This document shows positions 43,946-53,976 of a stretch of 64,000 nucleotides of DNA, piece after piece. Numbering within the stretch: the first letter of the stretch is position 1; every line of letters begins with the position of its first letter. A program made the translations under genes and the position numbers. The DNA is taken from contig NC_008709.1 in NCBI RefSeq assembly GCF_000015285.1, positions 3,224,001-3,288,000 on the forward strand, in the 5' to 3' direction. A model generated the notes under the pieces. The model was not told where the DNA came from and made no database searches. It saw nothing but the letters and a program-made list of their open reading frames with translations. Origin of the DNA: Psychromonas ingrahamii 37 (lineage in GTDB: Bacteria > Pseudomonadota > Gammaproteobacteria > Enterobacterales > Psychromonadaceae).

Positions 43946-44929
43946 TTAATATTTCAAACCAATAACCTCTCTAACGCGGTCTAACGTTTCTATCAGGTTT
44001 CGGCTAAAATTAAAGGTCATAATATCACTTTCAGTTTTTTGTTGACGTAACAGCCCATTAAAATGAGTTATTTCATGGTTATAGCCCTGTGTTTTGCAGT
44101 CAAAATTTCTGTTTTCCTGGGTTGTACCATTAATTAGAGTGACCGTTGACGGGCTATGAAAATCGCGGTTAATTTTAATAGTGCCCTGCTCGCAATGGAA
44201 CAGCGCTTCACCGGGTGTCGCTTCCAACAATGTCGATTTTAATAATGCGGTCGAGCCATTGTTATAGTTAAATGTCATGGCGCAGGAGGAATCTGCCCCG
44301 TTATCAAAAAAGGTCGCATCAGCTGTTATGCTATCCGGCACGCCAAGTGTCGAAAGTGCCGCAAATATTGGGTAGATACCGATATCTAAAAGACTGCCTC
44401 CGCCCAGTGATTTGTTAAACAGCCGGGATTGACCGTCGAATTCTTTTATAAAACCAAAATCTGCTTCTATTTTAAGGAGCTTGCCATAGGTTTGGTTATT
44501 TAACGCGGTTAATACAAACTGATAATGCGGCAGAAAATAGGTCCAAAGCGCTTCCATCAACAACACATTATTTTTTTGTGCAACGGCAATCATGCTGTTC
44601 ACTTGTTCAGCATTCATAGCCAAAGGTTTTTCGCATAACACCGCGATCCCCTTATCTAAACATAAGAGTGCATGTTTTTTATGCTCTGAATGGGGGGTTG
44701 CTATATAAACAGCATCAATATTTGCGTCATTGACTAAAGCTTCGTAGCTTCCATAGGCTTTAGTTGCCTGATGCTTTTGCGCAAAGGCTCGCGCTTTTTG
44801 CTCGGTTCTTGAGGCGACGGCATATAACTCTGCGCCCTTAACCGTTAATAAATCACGCGCGAATGTATCGGCTATATTACCTAAGCCGATAATTCCCCAG
44901 CGAATATTCCTATTTTTCAGTGAGTTCAT
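43946..44929 (-). CDS. Gfo/Idh/MocA-family oxidoreductase
   Basis: 327 residues. N-terminal NAD(P)-binding Rossmann start IRWGIIGLGNIADTFARDL, CEKPLAMNAEQV with the conserved EKP lysine (about 101-103), and a C-terminal beta domain containing GGGSLLDIGIYPI. Members act on sugars and inositols; here the substrate is unknown. Seventeen nt after the aldo/keto reductase gene and presumably cotranscribed with it. Confidence 0.85.
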   Translation of the reverse strand: MNSLKNRNIRWGIIGLGNIADTFARDLLTVKGAELYAVASRTEQKARAFAQKHQATKAYGSYEALVNDANIDAVYIATPHSEHKKHALLCLDKGIAVLCEKPLAMNAEQVNSMIAVAQKNNVLLMEALWTYFLPHYQFVLTALNNQTYGKLLKIEADFGFIKEFDGQSRLFNKSLGGGSLLDIGIYPIFAALSTLGVPDSITADATFFDNGADSSCAMTFNYNNGSTALLKSTLLEATPGEALFHCEQGTIKINRDFHSPSTVTLINGTTQENRNFDCKTQGYNHEITHFNGLLRQQKTESDIMTFNFSRNLIETLDRVREVIGLKY

Positions 44930-44946
44930 TTATTGCTGCCTAAAAT

Positions 44947-45882
44947 TTACCAGCCTAAAGGCGCTGATTTAACCTGGATTTTATAATACTCTTTCAGTTT
45001 TTCCTGCAGTTCCGGAGAGATTGTTTTTTGAGACGCGGCGATATTATCAGCCAACTGCTGCTCATTTTTTATCCCGGGGATCACTGTAGAAACTTCAGAT
45101 TGTGCAAGAATAAATGACAGCGCAGCCTCATGAAGTCTCATCTCAGAGCCGATTATGTTAAGCAGCTCCTGCTGCAGCGCAAAACGGCGCTCAATATCAT
45201 CATTAGACCAGCGCGAGCGTATATCATTAAAGCGACTTTTATCTGTAAACTTACCCGTTAACCAGCCCGAGTCGAGCGGCACTTTTACGACTATGCCATA
45301 GTCTTTTTCAGCGGCTTCTTTAAACGCATCACCCGTGTCTTGAAAGTTGATATTATAAAGCGGCATAACGATATTACTGGGGGTTGTTGTCACCAGTTTA
45401 TGGATACTTTGATAATCATCCAGCGAGGCACCAAAGCTAAGTATTTTACCTTCCTGTACTAATTCCTGAAACACCTTATAAACGGGATGTTCACCATCAC
45501 AGAATTCAATAACAGGACTGTGCAGCAGCACTGAATCAATATAATCGGTTTTTAAAGTAGTCAATGTGTTTTCGACGGTTTTTTTCAGGGTTTTATGATC
45601 AAAATTTTGACCCTCAGGGTTGTGCCCGAACTTAGTGTTTATGACAACATCAGCGCGTTTACCCACCAGTGCTTTGCCTAAATATTCCATCGAGGCGCCC
45701 AGGCCATAGTTAGGCGCAGTATCAAAAAAGTTAATGCCCTGATCGATGGCAGCATGAACAAGGCGAATAGGATCCTGGTTTAAATCTCCCCATTCATTTT
45801 TATTAGCATTACCTAACTGCCATGCGCCAAACCCCAGCTCCGAGACCCTTTTTCCAGTTTTTCCATATTTTCTTTGTTTCAT
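44947..45882 (-). CDS. Aldo/keto reductase (second)
   Basis: 311-residue TIM-barrel AKR. The catalytic tetrad is visible as D/Y in FFDTAPNYG, K in INTKFGH and H in VLLHSP. The group includes L-galactose or threo-aldose dehydrogenases; substrate undetermined. First gene of a short operon with the Gfo/Idh/MocA gene. GTGGA precedes the ATG. Confidence 0.85.
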   Translation of the reverse strand: MKQRKYGKTGKRVSELGFGAWQLGNANKNEWGDLNQDPIRLVHAAIDQGINFFDTAPNYGLGASMEYLGKALVGKRADVVINTKFGHNPEGQNFDHKTLKKTVENTLTTLKTDYIDSVLLHSPVIEFCDGEHPVYKVFQELVQEGKILSFGASLDDYQSIHKLVTTTPSNIVMPLYNINFQDTGDAFKEAAEKDYGIVVKVPLDSGWLTGKFTDKSRFNDIRSRWSNDDIERRFALQQELLNIIGSEMRLHEAALSFILAQSEVSTVIPGIKNEQQLADNIAASQKTISPELQEKLKEYYKIQVKSAPLGW

Positions 45883-46014
45883 ATCTTATCCACTTAGTTA
45901 CTTTATCCAGTCAATCGATTTTAGAACGATTAAACATCCTTTATAATTTACCTTAATTGCCTGTTTTACAAGCGTTTTACGCTGATTTGAGCGTTTAGCT
46001 AATAAAAGTAGCGG

Positions 46015-46995
46015 TTAAATATCACCACGAACATGTTCTCTGACCTGCGAGTAATAGAAGTCGGATAATGACTCGTGTAAGGATTTTGATAAAGGTGCCA
46101 TGCCGGCAACGCTGGCATTCAGCTGAACTTGCTGCGCGCTGCTTGCGCCGCTAATAACGCTGGTGACTTGAGGTTGGTCGACCAGCCAACGTAACGCTAA
46201 TTGTGCTAATGGAATATCAGCAGGCAGCAAGCCTTTAAGCTTATTAACTAATTCAATGGCTTTAGGATAGGGTAAACCGGAGAAGGTTTCACCAACATTA
46301 AAGAACGCGCCGTCTTTATTGAAGTTACGGTGATCGCTTTTACTAAATTCAGTGTCCAAAGTAAATTTTCCGCTTAATAAACCACTGGCCAGTGGTAAGC
46401 GCGCAATAATCCCCACATCAGCCGCTGCCGCTTGTGGTAATAATTTTTCAACGGCATCCTGGCGGAATATGTTAAAGATTATCTGTAATGAAGTTAACCC
46501 CGGCTTATCCAGACACATTAACCCTTCTTTAATATTTTCAACACTCGCGCCGTAATGCCTAATTAACCCCTGCGAGCGAAAGTCTTCCAGCGCTTGCCAT
46601 ACGGCATCACCTTGTAACACGGCAGGGGGAATGCAATGCAGCTGTACTAAATCTAGACAATTTACCTGTAAACGTGCGAGTGACTCTTCAATACTGCGCT
46701 GCATATTTTCAGCAGTATATTTATCCGGGTAAAGGGATCCATCACGACCAAGCTTAGTGACAATAGTGCGTGGCTTGGGATGTGCATGTTGCCAAGCCCC
46801 TATTTTCTTTTCACTTTCTCCACCGCCATAGACATCAGCAGTATCCCAAAATGTGATCCCTGCACTATCGGCCGCACTTAAAATTTGCTCGCTATTCTCA
46901 ACACCGGCAGGACCAAAATCCCCCCCTAACTGCCAACAGCCTAAACCAATGACCGATCCAGACAGTCCGCTTTTACCTAATTTACGTTGTTCCAT
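46015..46995 (-). CDS. Aldo/keto reductase (first)
   Basis: 326 residues from the ATG at 46993-46995 (AGGTGG upstream; a GTG nine nt earlier is possible). The tetrad is D/Y in FWDTADVYG, K in IVTKLG and H in VQLHCI. A paralogue of the following AKR in the same strand and near a divergent LysR regulator, which suggests regulation by it. Confidence 0.85.
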   Translation of the reverse strand: MEQRKLGKSGLSGSVIGLGCWQLGGDFGPAGVENSEQILSAADSAGITFWDTADVYGGGESEKKIGAWQHAHPKPRTIVTKLGRDGSLYPDKYTAENMQRSIEESLARLQVNCLDLVQLHCIPPAVLQGDAVWQALEDFRSQGLIRHYGASVENIKEGLMCLDKPGLTSLQIIFNIFRQDAVEKLLPQAAAADVGIIARLPLASGLLSGKFTLDTEFSKSDHRNFNKDGAFFNVGETFSGLPYPKAIELVNKLKGLLPADIPLAQLALRWLVDQPQVTSVISGASSAQQVQLNASVAGMAPLSKSLHESLSDFYYSQVREHVRGDI

Positions 46996-47059
46996 TATTG
47001 CCACCTATTATCAATTATTGACGACCAAGAAATAACTTCAAAACATTAACACTAATCTA

Positions 47060-47071
47060 ATCGCATTCGAT
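47060..47071. promoter_or_regulatory. Dyad ATCGCATTCGAT between divergent LysR and AKR genes
   Basis: Dyad ATCG-CATT-CGAT in the 180-nt divergent region, containing a T-N11-A-like layout (TAATCGCATTCGATGCTA). A candidate LysR-type binding site, by eye only. Confidence 0.35.
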
Positions 47072-47176
47072 GCTAATCACTATTGTAATAAATCGCGCAA
47101 TGTTTATCATCAGCTATACAATCAACTCACTGTTTAATTTTATTTAACAATTAAAACTAAGAATAGAAGATAATTT

Positions 47177-48058
47177 ATGTTAAAACCTGAGATATTGGCA
47201 TTTTTAGCGGTGGTCAAAACGGGCAGTTTTACCCGTGCAGCAGAGCAGACAAAAACATCAAAATCCCGCGTATCACAACAAGTATCGAGCTTAGAGAAAA
47301 CCCTCGGGATCACTCTGTTACATAGATCAACCCGTAAAATACGACTAACAGATGCGGGTGACGCTTATTACAGCGAATGCTCCCGAGCCGCCGCTATTTT
47401 AGAACAAGCCAGAAAAAACCTTAATGAGCGGCAAGACCAGGTAGCCGGGCTGATTCGGCTCAATTCAGTCGGCGGTTTATTCTCAGAAAAGATGCTTGCG
47501 CCTGCTGTTATTGCTTTTATGAAACAATACCCACAAGTTGAAATACAACTCGATTTTAGCAGTGCACAAGTTGATGTTATTGCTGAAAGCGTTGACTTAG
47601 TAGTACGGATGGGACAATTAAATAATTCATCGCTTATTGCGCGTAAGTTAATGGAGATAAAAACCGATGTCGTGGCCAGCCCTGCGTTTATCAAAAAACA
47701 GGGAAAACCCAATCACCCGCAACAATTATCCCAGTTCAATTGTTTATGCGGCAGCATACGAAAATGGCACTTCCAGCATAAAGGTTTAGAAAAAGCGCAG
47801 GATGTCACAGTAACAGGCTCACTCTCCTCGGCCAACGGTCATATCTTATCGATGGCAGCTATTGAAGGGTTAGGAATAGTGCGTTTAAACGAACTTTACA
47901 CTCACCAATATCTGCAAACCGGCCAATTAATACCCGTCTTTGAACAATGGCATATCCCGGCGGTTCCGGTCTCGCTTATTTACCCCAAGGTGCGTTATAA
48001 AACCAAACGCATCCAAGTATTTGTCGATTTTCTGATCGATTGGTTTGAGAATAAATAA
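47177..48058 (+). CDS. LysR-family transcriptional regulator
   Basis: 293 residues. N-terminal winged helix-turn-helix (FLAVVKTGSFTRAAEQTKTSKSRVSQQVSSLE, about 8-39, then LHRSTRKIRLT) and an effector-binding domain. Divergent from the aldo/keto reductase gene, the usual target arrangement for this family. Its inducer is unknown. Confidence 0.9.
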   Translation: MLKPEILAFLAVVKTGSFTRAAEQTKTSKSRVSQQVSSLEKTLGITLLHRSTRKIRLTDAGDAYYSECSRAAAILEQARKNLNERQDQVAGLIRLNSVGGLFSEKMLAPAVIAFMKQYPQVEIQLDFSSAQVDVIAESVDLVVRMGQLNNSSLIARKLMEIKTDVVASPAFIKKQGKPNHPQQLSQFNCLCGSIRKWHFQHKGLEKAQDVTVTGSLSSANGHILSMAAIEGLGIVRLNELYTHQYLQTGQLIPVFEQWHIPAVPVSLIYPKVRYKTKRIQVFVDFLIDWFENK

Positions 48059-48094
48059 GGATAATAGCAACGGAATACAGTCCAAACATGATCT

Positions 48095-48255
48095 CAGGCG
48101 AAAAGGCTTGAAGGCTCGATGCTCGAAACTAGAAAACTCGAAGCTCAACACCCGAAGCTGGAAGGAAAACCCGCCCATCATTTCTGAGTTGTTTTATCGG
48201 GAAGTGACAAAAGATTAAATAGCAAAAGGCTAGAAGGTGAAAAGGCTTAAAAGAA
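48095..48255. repeat. AAGGCTCGATGCTCGAAACT repeat block with decayed REP
   Basis: Repeat block with AAGGCTTGAAGGCTCGATGCTCGAA units and a decayed TCATTTCTGAGTTGTTTTATCGGGAA element. Confidence 0.65.
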
Positions 48256-48451
48256 TTTATGGATGCCCTCGACTTGTATGGAGAATGTACAAGAAAAGGC
48301 ACAAAAAGCAGCTACTATTATTTAGTAGAACAACATAAATCGTTCCCCCTTTGGAAACAGGTACAAAGCCCCTGCCGAATCCGGCAGTAATAAACGACAA
48401 GGTCGGTAGATAGCCAATTTCGCTAAATTATTAACGGTAAGGGAAGAGAAT

Positions 48452-51151
48452 TTGGACAAGCATGCGCAACAACAGGAATCGGGCGGGGCAACGTTTTACA
48501 GCACGGCGGCAGAAGATGTGCTGGAGCAGTTGGACGTCAATTCCACACAGGGACTTTGTCAGGAGGAAGTTCAGAAAAGACAGCAACAATATGGCCCAAA
48601 TGAACTTCAAGAAGAAACAACACCCAGTCCATACCATATTCTGCTCAATCAGTTCAAAAGTATTGTCATTCTAATCCTGATAACGGCAGCAGCGGTAGCT
48701 TTCATCACGGCCCGCTGGCCGGAAGCAATGGCACTGGTCGCCGTAACGCTGATCAATACCGCGATCGGCTTTTTCTCAGAATATAAAGCTGTTCGATCAA
48801 TGGAGGCACTAAGGCATTTCGGACAGCATAGAGTGTCCGTCCGTCGACAAGGTGAGAAACAAGAAATAGCAGCATCTGAACTTGTTCCCGGGGATATCGT
48901 TCTTCTCGGTAATGAAAATCTGGTTCCGGCAGATCTGCGGCTGTTGAACAAGAAAGGAGCCCGAGTTAATGAATCGGCTTTAACCGGTGAATCGATGCCG
49001 GTCAATAAATCGCCGGACAGCATTGATGCTAAAGCAGTCCTACATGAACGAAGCTGCATGCTCTACAAGGGAACGAGCATAATTGAGGGAGAGGAGGTGG
49101 AAGGAGTCGTTACCGCAATAGGGATATCAACTGAAATAGGTCGTATTTCCCAACTGACGGCGGCGGCGAAAAAAAAGGCTCCCCCGCTGCAGAAACGGCT
49201 CGATCAACTGGGCAAGCGTCTAGCCTGGATAACCCTTGCTATTGCCGTAATTATTGGTGCAGCAGGGCTGGCAGTTGGTCGTGATGCGGTGCTCATGATT
49301 GAGACGGCTATTGCTCTGGGTATTGCTGCCATTCCCGAGGGCCTGCCGATAGTTGCGACCATCGCCCTGGCTCGCGGCATGTGGTTGATGGCCAAACATA
49401 ATGCCTTGGTTAACCGATTAGCAGCAGTGGAAACCCTTGGCGCTACTTCGGTTATTTTAACCGACAAAACCGGAACGCTTACCGAGAATAAGATGGCTGT
49501 CACGGAGCTGGTTACCCCGCTCGAATCGATGAGTCTGGATGAACAATCTAAAAAACCAGTCGATCAACATAAAAAAAATAAAAAACTTTCAATCCTGCGG
49601 CTGCTAAAGATAGGCGCTCTGTGCTCTAATGCCCGTCCGGATGAAGAGGGAGGTTATAGCGGTGATCCGACAGAGATAGCGCTTCTGGACGCGGCGGTAC
49701 AACAAGGTGTGCAGTTGGTCGAAGAACGGGAAGAAGTACACAAAGTCTCCTTTGATTCCGAAACAATGATGATGGCAACCTTTCATCAAACTGAAGATAA
49801 AGAAAACGATGAAACACCTTATTATGTTGCGGTAAAAGGTGCTCCGGAACAAGTGCTGCAGGCATGCAGCCATATTTTGACCGAAAACGGCTCTGCCCCT
49901 CTGTCGGATGAGCAGCACAGAGAGTGGAAAAAACGGGTCGACGACCTTGCGGCCAAAGGTCTGCGTCTATTGGCGTTTGCCGACAAAGAGGTCGCAGAAA
50001 TTTCTGAAAATCCCTATAAAAATTTGTGCTTCGTTGGACTGGCTGCCATGGAAGATCCCCCACGTACCGATGTCCGGGAGGCGATAGAGCAATGTCAGGC
50101 CGCTGGTATTCGAGTAGTGATGGTGACCGGGGACAGAGCCGACACAGGAAGCGCCATCGGCCAGAAGGTCGGACTAAACATTGACGGGATGGCGTTTCAT
50201 GGTAAGGAACTGGGCGACCTCGAAAATTTTTCAGAAAAAAAACGCAAAAAGATTCAGGATGCCAGCGTATTTGCAAGGGTGACACCAGAACAGAAATTTA
50301 ATTTGGTCAAATTATATCAGGAGAGCGGCCAGATAATTGCCATGACAGGGGATGGAGTCAATGATGCCCCGGCGCTGAAACAAGCCGATATCGGTATTGC
50401 CATGGGAAAACGGGGTACAGATGCGGCAAAACAGGTTGCCGATATGGTACTGCGTGACGACAAATTTTCAACTATTGTTGCGGCAGTTCGGGAAGGCCGG
50501 ATCATTTTTGCCAATATCCGTAAATCGGTTATTTTCATGCTCTGCACCAATATTGCCGAAGTGCTGGCTGTAGCGCTGGCATCTTTGGCACAGTTGCCAA
50601 TCCCTCTGAATCCTTTACAGATTCTTTATCTTAATGTTTTAACAGATGTTTTTCCTGCGCTTGCCCTTGGTTTGGGCCTAGGGAGCAGTGATGTTATGAA
50701 ACGGTTACCACGGGAACCCAATGAGGCGGTCCTGACTTCTCATCACTGGCGTTCAATCGGTCTTTGGAGTCTAATTATCGGTGCCACTGTCCTTACAGCA
50801 CTGACCATTGCGCTCTTCTTTTTTGGTTTTGACGAAAAGCGGGCTGTGACCATCTCTTTTCTGACACTTGCCTTTGCTAAACTCTGGTTTGTCCTCAATC
50901 TTCGTGATCGCGGCACACCGGTTCTGGTCAACGATGTCACTACCAACCAATGGATTTGGCTATCCTGGGCTATTTGTATCGCTCTTCTACTGCTAGCCGT
51001 CTACTGGACACCGCTTTCAGCCCTCCTGCAAACAGCTTCACCGGGAGTCAAAGGATGGAGTCTTATTCTGGGATTAAGTCTTGTGCCTGTCGCACTTGGG
51101 GCCATTGTGCCCGGGATACGTTTTTATTCCTCCAAACCAAGAAAAAAATGA
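48452..51151 (+). CDS. P2A-type cation-translocating ATPase (Ca2+-ATPase-like)
   Basis: 899 residues. TGES (178-181) in the actuator domain, phosphorylation site DKTGTLTENKM (D338), MVTGDRADTG and the hinge MTGDGVNDAPALK are intact. M4 has PEGLP, M5 NIAEV and M6 LNVLTD, which match Ca2+ site II and part of site I of SERCA-type pumps. The start is TTG at 48452 with GGGAAGAGAA upstream. The gene looks markedly GC-richer than its neighbours, suggesting recent transfer. It probably expels Ca2+ or a related divalent cation. Confidence 0.88.
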   Translation: MDKHAQQQESGGATFYSTAAEDVLEQLDVNSTQGLCQEEVQKRQQQYGPNELQEETTPSPYHILLNQFKSIVILILITAAAVAFITARWPEAMALVAVTLINTAIGFFSEYKAVRSMEALRHFGQHRVSVRRQGEKQEIAASELVPGDIVLLGNENLVPADLRLLNKKGARVNESALTGESMPVNKSPDSIDAKAVLHERSCMLYKGTSIIEGEEVEGVVTAIGISTEIGRISQLTAAAKKKAPPLQKRLDQLGKRLAWITLAIAVIIGAAGLAVGRDAVLMIETAIALGIAAIPEGLPIVATIALARGMWLMAKHNALVNRLAAVETLGATSVILTDKTGTLTENKMAVTELVTPLESMSLDEQSKKPVDQHKKNKKLSILRLLKIGALCSNARPDEEGGYSGDPTEIALLDAAVQQGVQLVEEREEVHKVSFDSETMMMATFHQTEDKENDETPYYVAVKGAPEQVLQACSHILTENGSAPLSDEQHREWKKRVDDLAAKGLRLLAFADKEVAEISENPYKNLCFVGLAAMEDPPRTDVREAIEQCQAAGIRVVMVTGDRADTGSAIGQKVGLNIDGMAFHGKELGDLENFSEKKRKKIQDASVFARVTPEQKFNLVKLYQESGQIIAMTGDGVNDAPALKQADIGIAMGKRGTDAAKQVADMVLRDDKFSTIVAAVREGRIIFANIRKSVIFMLCTNIAEVLAVALASLAQLPIPLNPLQILYLNVLTDVFPALALGLGLGSSDVMKRLPREPNEAVLTSHHWRSIGLWSLIIGATVLTALTIALFFFGFDEKRAVTISFLTLAFAKLWFVLNLRDRGTPVLVNDVTTNQWIWLSWAICIALLLLAVYWTPLSALLQTASPGVKGWSLILGLSLVPVALGAIVPGIRFYSSKPRKK

Positions 51152-51183
51152 CTTTTGATGAGGCAGAAAATACTTAAATTCAG

Positions 51184-51873
51184 TTACGAATCCACACATC
51201 GAGAAGAAAGACTACTTTTGACAAAGCTTCTAAAGATATTTCTATGCTCCTTTAAATAAAGAAGATATTCAGGATGCCACTGAACGCCTAACAAAAAGGG
51301 ATAATCTTTTTTTTCTATCGCTTCTATTATTGTGTCATCTGTTGCAGAAACCTTTAAATTTTCACCGACCTCTTTTATAGCTTGATTATGTATGCTGTTT
51401 GCAACAATTTCCTTGTGTTGAACTATTGTAAAAAGTTTTGAAAATATTTTTACAACTACCTTTTTTATGGGAAAAATAGAATTTTTATGTATTATATACT
51501 CATCAATATCTAATATCGTAGGATACAAACTTCCCTTAAAATAAATATTTATAAGTTGAGCTCCTCTACAAATACCTAAAATAGGTATCTTTTTTTTGTA
51601 AGCTTTATCTATCATTTCAAGTTCAAAACAATCTCTTTTCTTATCTAGCGAAGTATTATGGGCATCTTTTTCGCCACCATACAGTATAGGATCTATGTCA
51701 TTTCCCCCACTTAAAAGTAATGCATCAAGTTCGTCAAAATCTATATTATCCAAAGAAGGTCTTAGGCTAATCCATTTCGCTTTTTGCATGTATAAATTCA
51801 ACCTGATAAAAATATAAGCAAAAATATTACCCTTATCAGGAAGACATATTCCAACTAATGGCTTTTTATCCAT
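51184..51873 (-). CDS. Class I glutamine-amidotransferase-like (peptidase C26 / GGH type) protein
   Basis: 229 residues from the ATG at 51871-51873 (AGGATGG upstream; a TTG 21 nt earlier is possible). ALLLSGGNDIDP, the nucleophile elbow GICRGAQL and the catalytic His in GVQWHPEYL are complete. It is related to gamma-glutamyl-GABA hydrolase PuuD. It overlaps the amidoligase gene, so the two are translated together and may form and break gamma-glutamyl or similar amide bonds. Confidence 0.82.
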   Translation of the reverse strand: MDKKPLVGICLPDKGNIFAYIFIRLNLYMQKAKWISLRPSLDNIDFDELDALLLSGGNDIDPILYGGEKDAHNTSLDKKRDCFELEMIDKAYKKKIPILGICRGAQLINIYFKGSLYPTILDIDEYIIHKNSIFPIKKVVVKIFSKLFTIVQHKEIVANSIHNQAIKEVGENLKVSATDDTIIEAIEKKDYPFLLGVQWHPEYLLYLKEHRNIFRSFVKSSLSSRCVDS

Positions 51874-52853
51874 TTTTCCATCCTGCTCTGCCAATTTTTA
51901 AAATTTAAAAAATTATTTAAATAGTTCAAATACTCTTTGGATAAATCTTTTAAAGCGTTTTTATCATTTGCCAGCTTCTCAACCCATACCCATCTATTCC
52001 ATTCATCTGAGACTTTCCAAGCACTATCTCCTACCATAGAATTTGATAACCTATAATGAAATGCTGGACGTGGTTTTATCTTTTCATCGGGTAGCTTCTC
52101 CATTACTCTTTTTTTATCTATAAATGCAAACATAGGAAGTAAATCCAATGAACGGTTTCTTGTGGGGTTGTATTGAATGTAATCCTCAATAAGTTCATTG
52201 ATGTTTGGTTTATAGGTTTCATCCAAAATATGAATGATATAATCCGTTTTAAAATTATCGATATAAGGGGTTATTTTTCTCGCTAAATCAATATCAGCAT
52301 CTTGCGTTATATAATCCTGTAAAATCATATAAGCCTGTATGTATGATAATAAACTTTCAACTTCCAAAGAGACTGCTTCAATATTTATATGCAATCCAAA
52401 CGCATTATAAAATCTTTCTTTTGTTCCAAACGCTTTATTTTGATAGAGTTTTTTCACAATACTGTTAATTATTTCCATGTCATCTAAAGGCAAAGGGGGA
52501 GTGCTTATCTCATAGGGCACTATATCTTGTGATAAGGAGCCGATAATATCTTCTACTTTATTAATGCTATTTTCATCAATATCTATACTGACCTGTTTAA
52601 AAAAGTCCTTTAAACTATTTTTCAATTTTTGCTTTGTTAACAGCTCAAAATCAAGCTCTAAGGTGAATTCCCCATATTTTGAGTTTAATTTATATAAAAA
52701 TTTGTTTTTCTTTTTGATTTCAAAATCAAAGCCTTGTTGTAATATTTGAAGTATATTTTCAATCTCTATATTTGAAAATTCTAATTCAAAACCCACCTTT
52801 CTTGTCTCATTTTTCTCATTTTTTATTTTTAAGGGCATAATAAAATTATTCAT
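51855..52853 (-). CDS. Amidoligase-family protein (GCS/GS-like carboxylate-amine ligase)
   Basis: 332 residues of the putative amidoligase family (PF12224 type): KVGFELEFSN near the start, then ISTPPLPLDD, FYNAFGLHINIEAVSLE and RPAFHYRLSNSMVGDSAWKVSDEW. The fold resembles glutamine-synthetase-type COOH-NH2 ligases. Pairs of this family with a class I amidotransferase-like enzyme are known from comparative genomics and are thought to modify peptides or small amines; substrate unknown. Very AT-rich. GGGGGA precedes the ATG. Confidence 0.8.
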   Translation of the reverse strand: MNNFIMPLKIKNEKNETRKVGFELEFSNIEIENILQILQQGFDFEIKKKNKFLYKLNSKYGEFTLELDFELLTKQKLKNSLKDFFKQVSIDIDENSINKVEDIIGSLSQDIVPYEISTPPLPLDDMEIINSIVKKLYQNKAFGTKERFYNAFGLHINIEAVSLEVESLLSYIQAYMILQDYITQDADIDLARKITPYIDNFKTDYIIHILDETYKPNINELIEDYIQYNPTRNRSLDLLPMFAFIDKKRVMEKLPDEKIKPRPAFHYRLSNSMVGDSAWKVSDEWNRWVWVEKLANDKNALKDLSKEYLNYLNNFLNFKNWQSRMEKWIKSH

Positions 52854-53178
52854 AGCAGTCCCCCAAACTCATTAAAGATTCCTATAAAAATATAGGACAG
52901 CCAATTCTTTTTTGAAATTCTCTGTTCATAAAAAACTCACATTATTGCCCAATATGCGTAAGTGTTTGTACGATTACAGTAGAACAAATTTTTTATTGTA
53001 ATTGAGTTGAGTTGAGATATAGAGTTTTGAAGAGATTAAAAACTTAGCCTGGGATAAGTATCATTGATTTTCTGGTAAACAAAAAGATAGAACACCCACA
53101 TTTTTTTACTTTAATAAAAAAGAGATGGGTGTTCCAACTTTTGAGTTATTATTAAATTAAACAGCATAAGGAAACATC
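52854..53178. other. AT-rich spacer
   Basis: About 325 nt with no gene. A partial copy of the 53-63 kb dispersed repeat (GGACAGCCAATTCTTTTTT) lies at 52895-52913. Confidence 0.4.
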
Positions 53179-53667
53179 ATGAATTTTGACATTAATATTG
53201 AGGATATTCGCAAACCTTTACCGATTTTTAGCAAAGAAGAAGCCATTCTCAAAGCACGCCTGGCGGAAGATGCCTGGAACAATCAAGACCCCACAAAAAT
53301 TGCCACAGCCTACAGCCTTGATAGTCGTTGGCGAAATCGCGACAGCTTTTTAGTCGGCAGGGCTGAAATTGTAGTCTTTCTTACCGCCAAATGGAAAAAG
53401 GAACAGGATTACCGATTGATCAAGGAGTTATGGGCTTATGAAGGAAACCGGATTGCTGTACGCTTTGTATACGAATGGCATGATGATAAGGGAAACTGGT
53501 TTCGCTCCCATGGTAACGAAAACTGGCAATTCAACGACCAAGGTTTGATGACTGAGCGCCATGCCAGTATTAACGATCAGGCTATCAGTGAAGTGGAACG
53601 CAAATTTCGTTGGCCTGCCGGAAGACGACCTGATAATCATCCCGGATTAACAGAATTGGGTTTGTAA
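53179..53667 (+). CDS. DUF1348 (NTF2-like) protein
   Basis: 162 residues with a small alpha+beta NTF2-like fold, DUF1348 type: [69 protein letters not shown] and a [20 protein letters not shown] end. All hallmarks of the family; function unknown. AAGGAAACATC precedes the ATG, and its own terminator follows. Confidence 0.85.
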   Translation: MNFDINIEDIRKPLPIFSKEEAILKARLAEDAWNNQDPTKIATAYSLDSRWRNRDSFLVGRAEIVVFLTAKWKKEQDYRLIKELWAYEGNRIAVRFVYEWHDDKGNWFRSHGNENWQFNDQGLMTERHASINDQAISEVERKFRWPAGRRPDNHPGLTELGL

Positions 53668-53684
53668 TCAAAACAAAATAGCGA

Positions 53685-53715
53685 ATGCAGATAGTTTTAT
53701 CTGCATCCCTTTTTT
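53685..53715 (+). terminator. Rho-independent terminator after the DUF1348 gene
   Basis: ATGCAGATA-GTTT-TATCTGCAT (53685-53706) followed by CCC and a T run at 53710-53715. Confidence 0.8.
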
Positions 53716-53976
53716 ACGATGTAGGAAAAAGGCAAGACTTGAACTCATGCCCCAATGCCCCCAATACAGTGTGTAATCAATAATATTATTGTCTCAAAAG
53801 GAGTAAAGCATGCGCTATTTACTTGTGTGTGCACCTTCTTGTTTGTTGGTGAGACGTTGAATCAGCCAATAATCTACACCATCCATCCTAGATGGCGCTC
53901 CAGATAGCTGTTTTTCGATTTTATAAGATCGTTAGCAGCCTGTTCTGCGAGTACCACTTTACTAAGGAGAAGATAA

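Noticed and set aside
48259-48390. 43-residue open frame upstream of the P-type ATPase
   Set aside because: Weak start signal, no family, sits in the repeat-rich spacer. Too little support.
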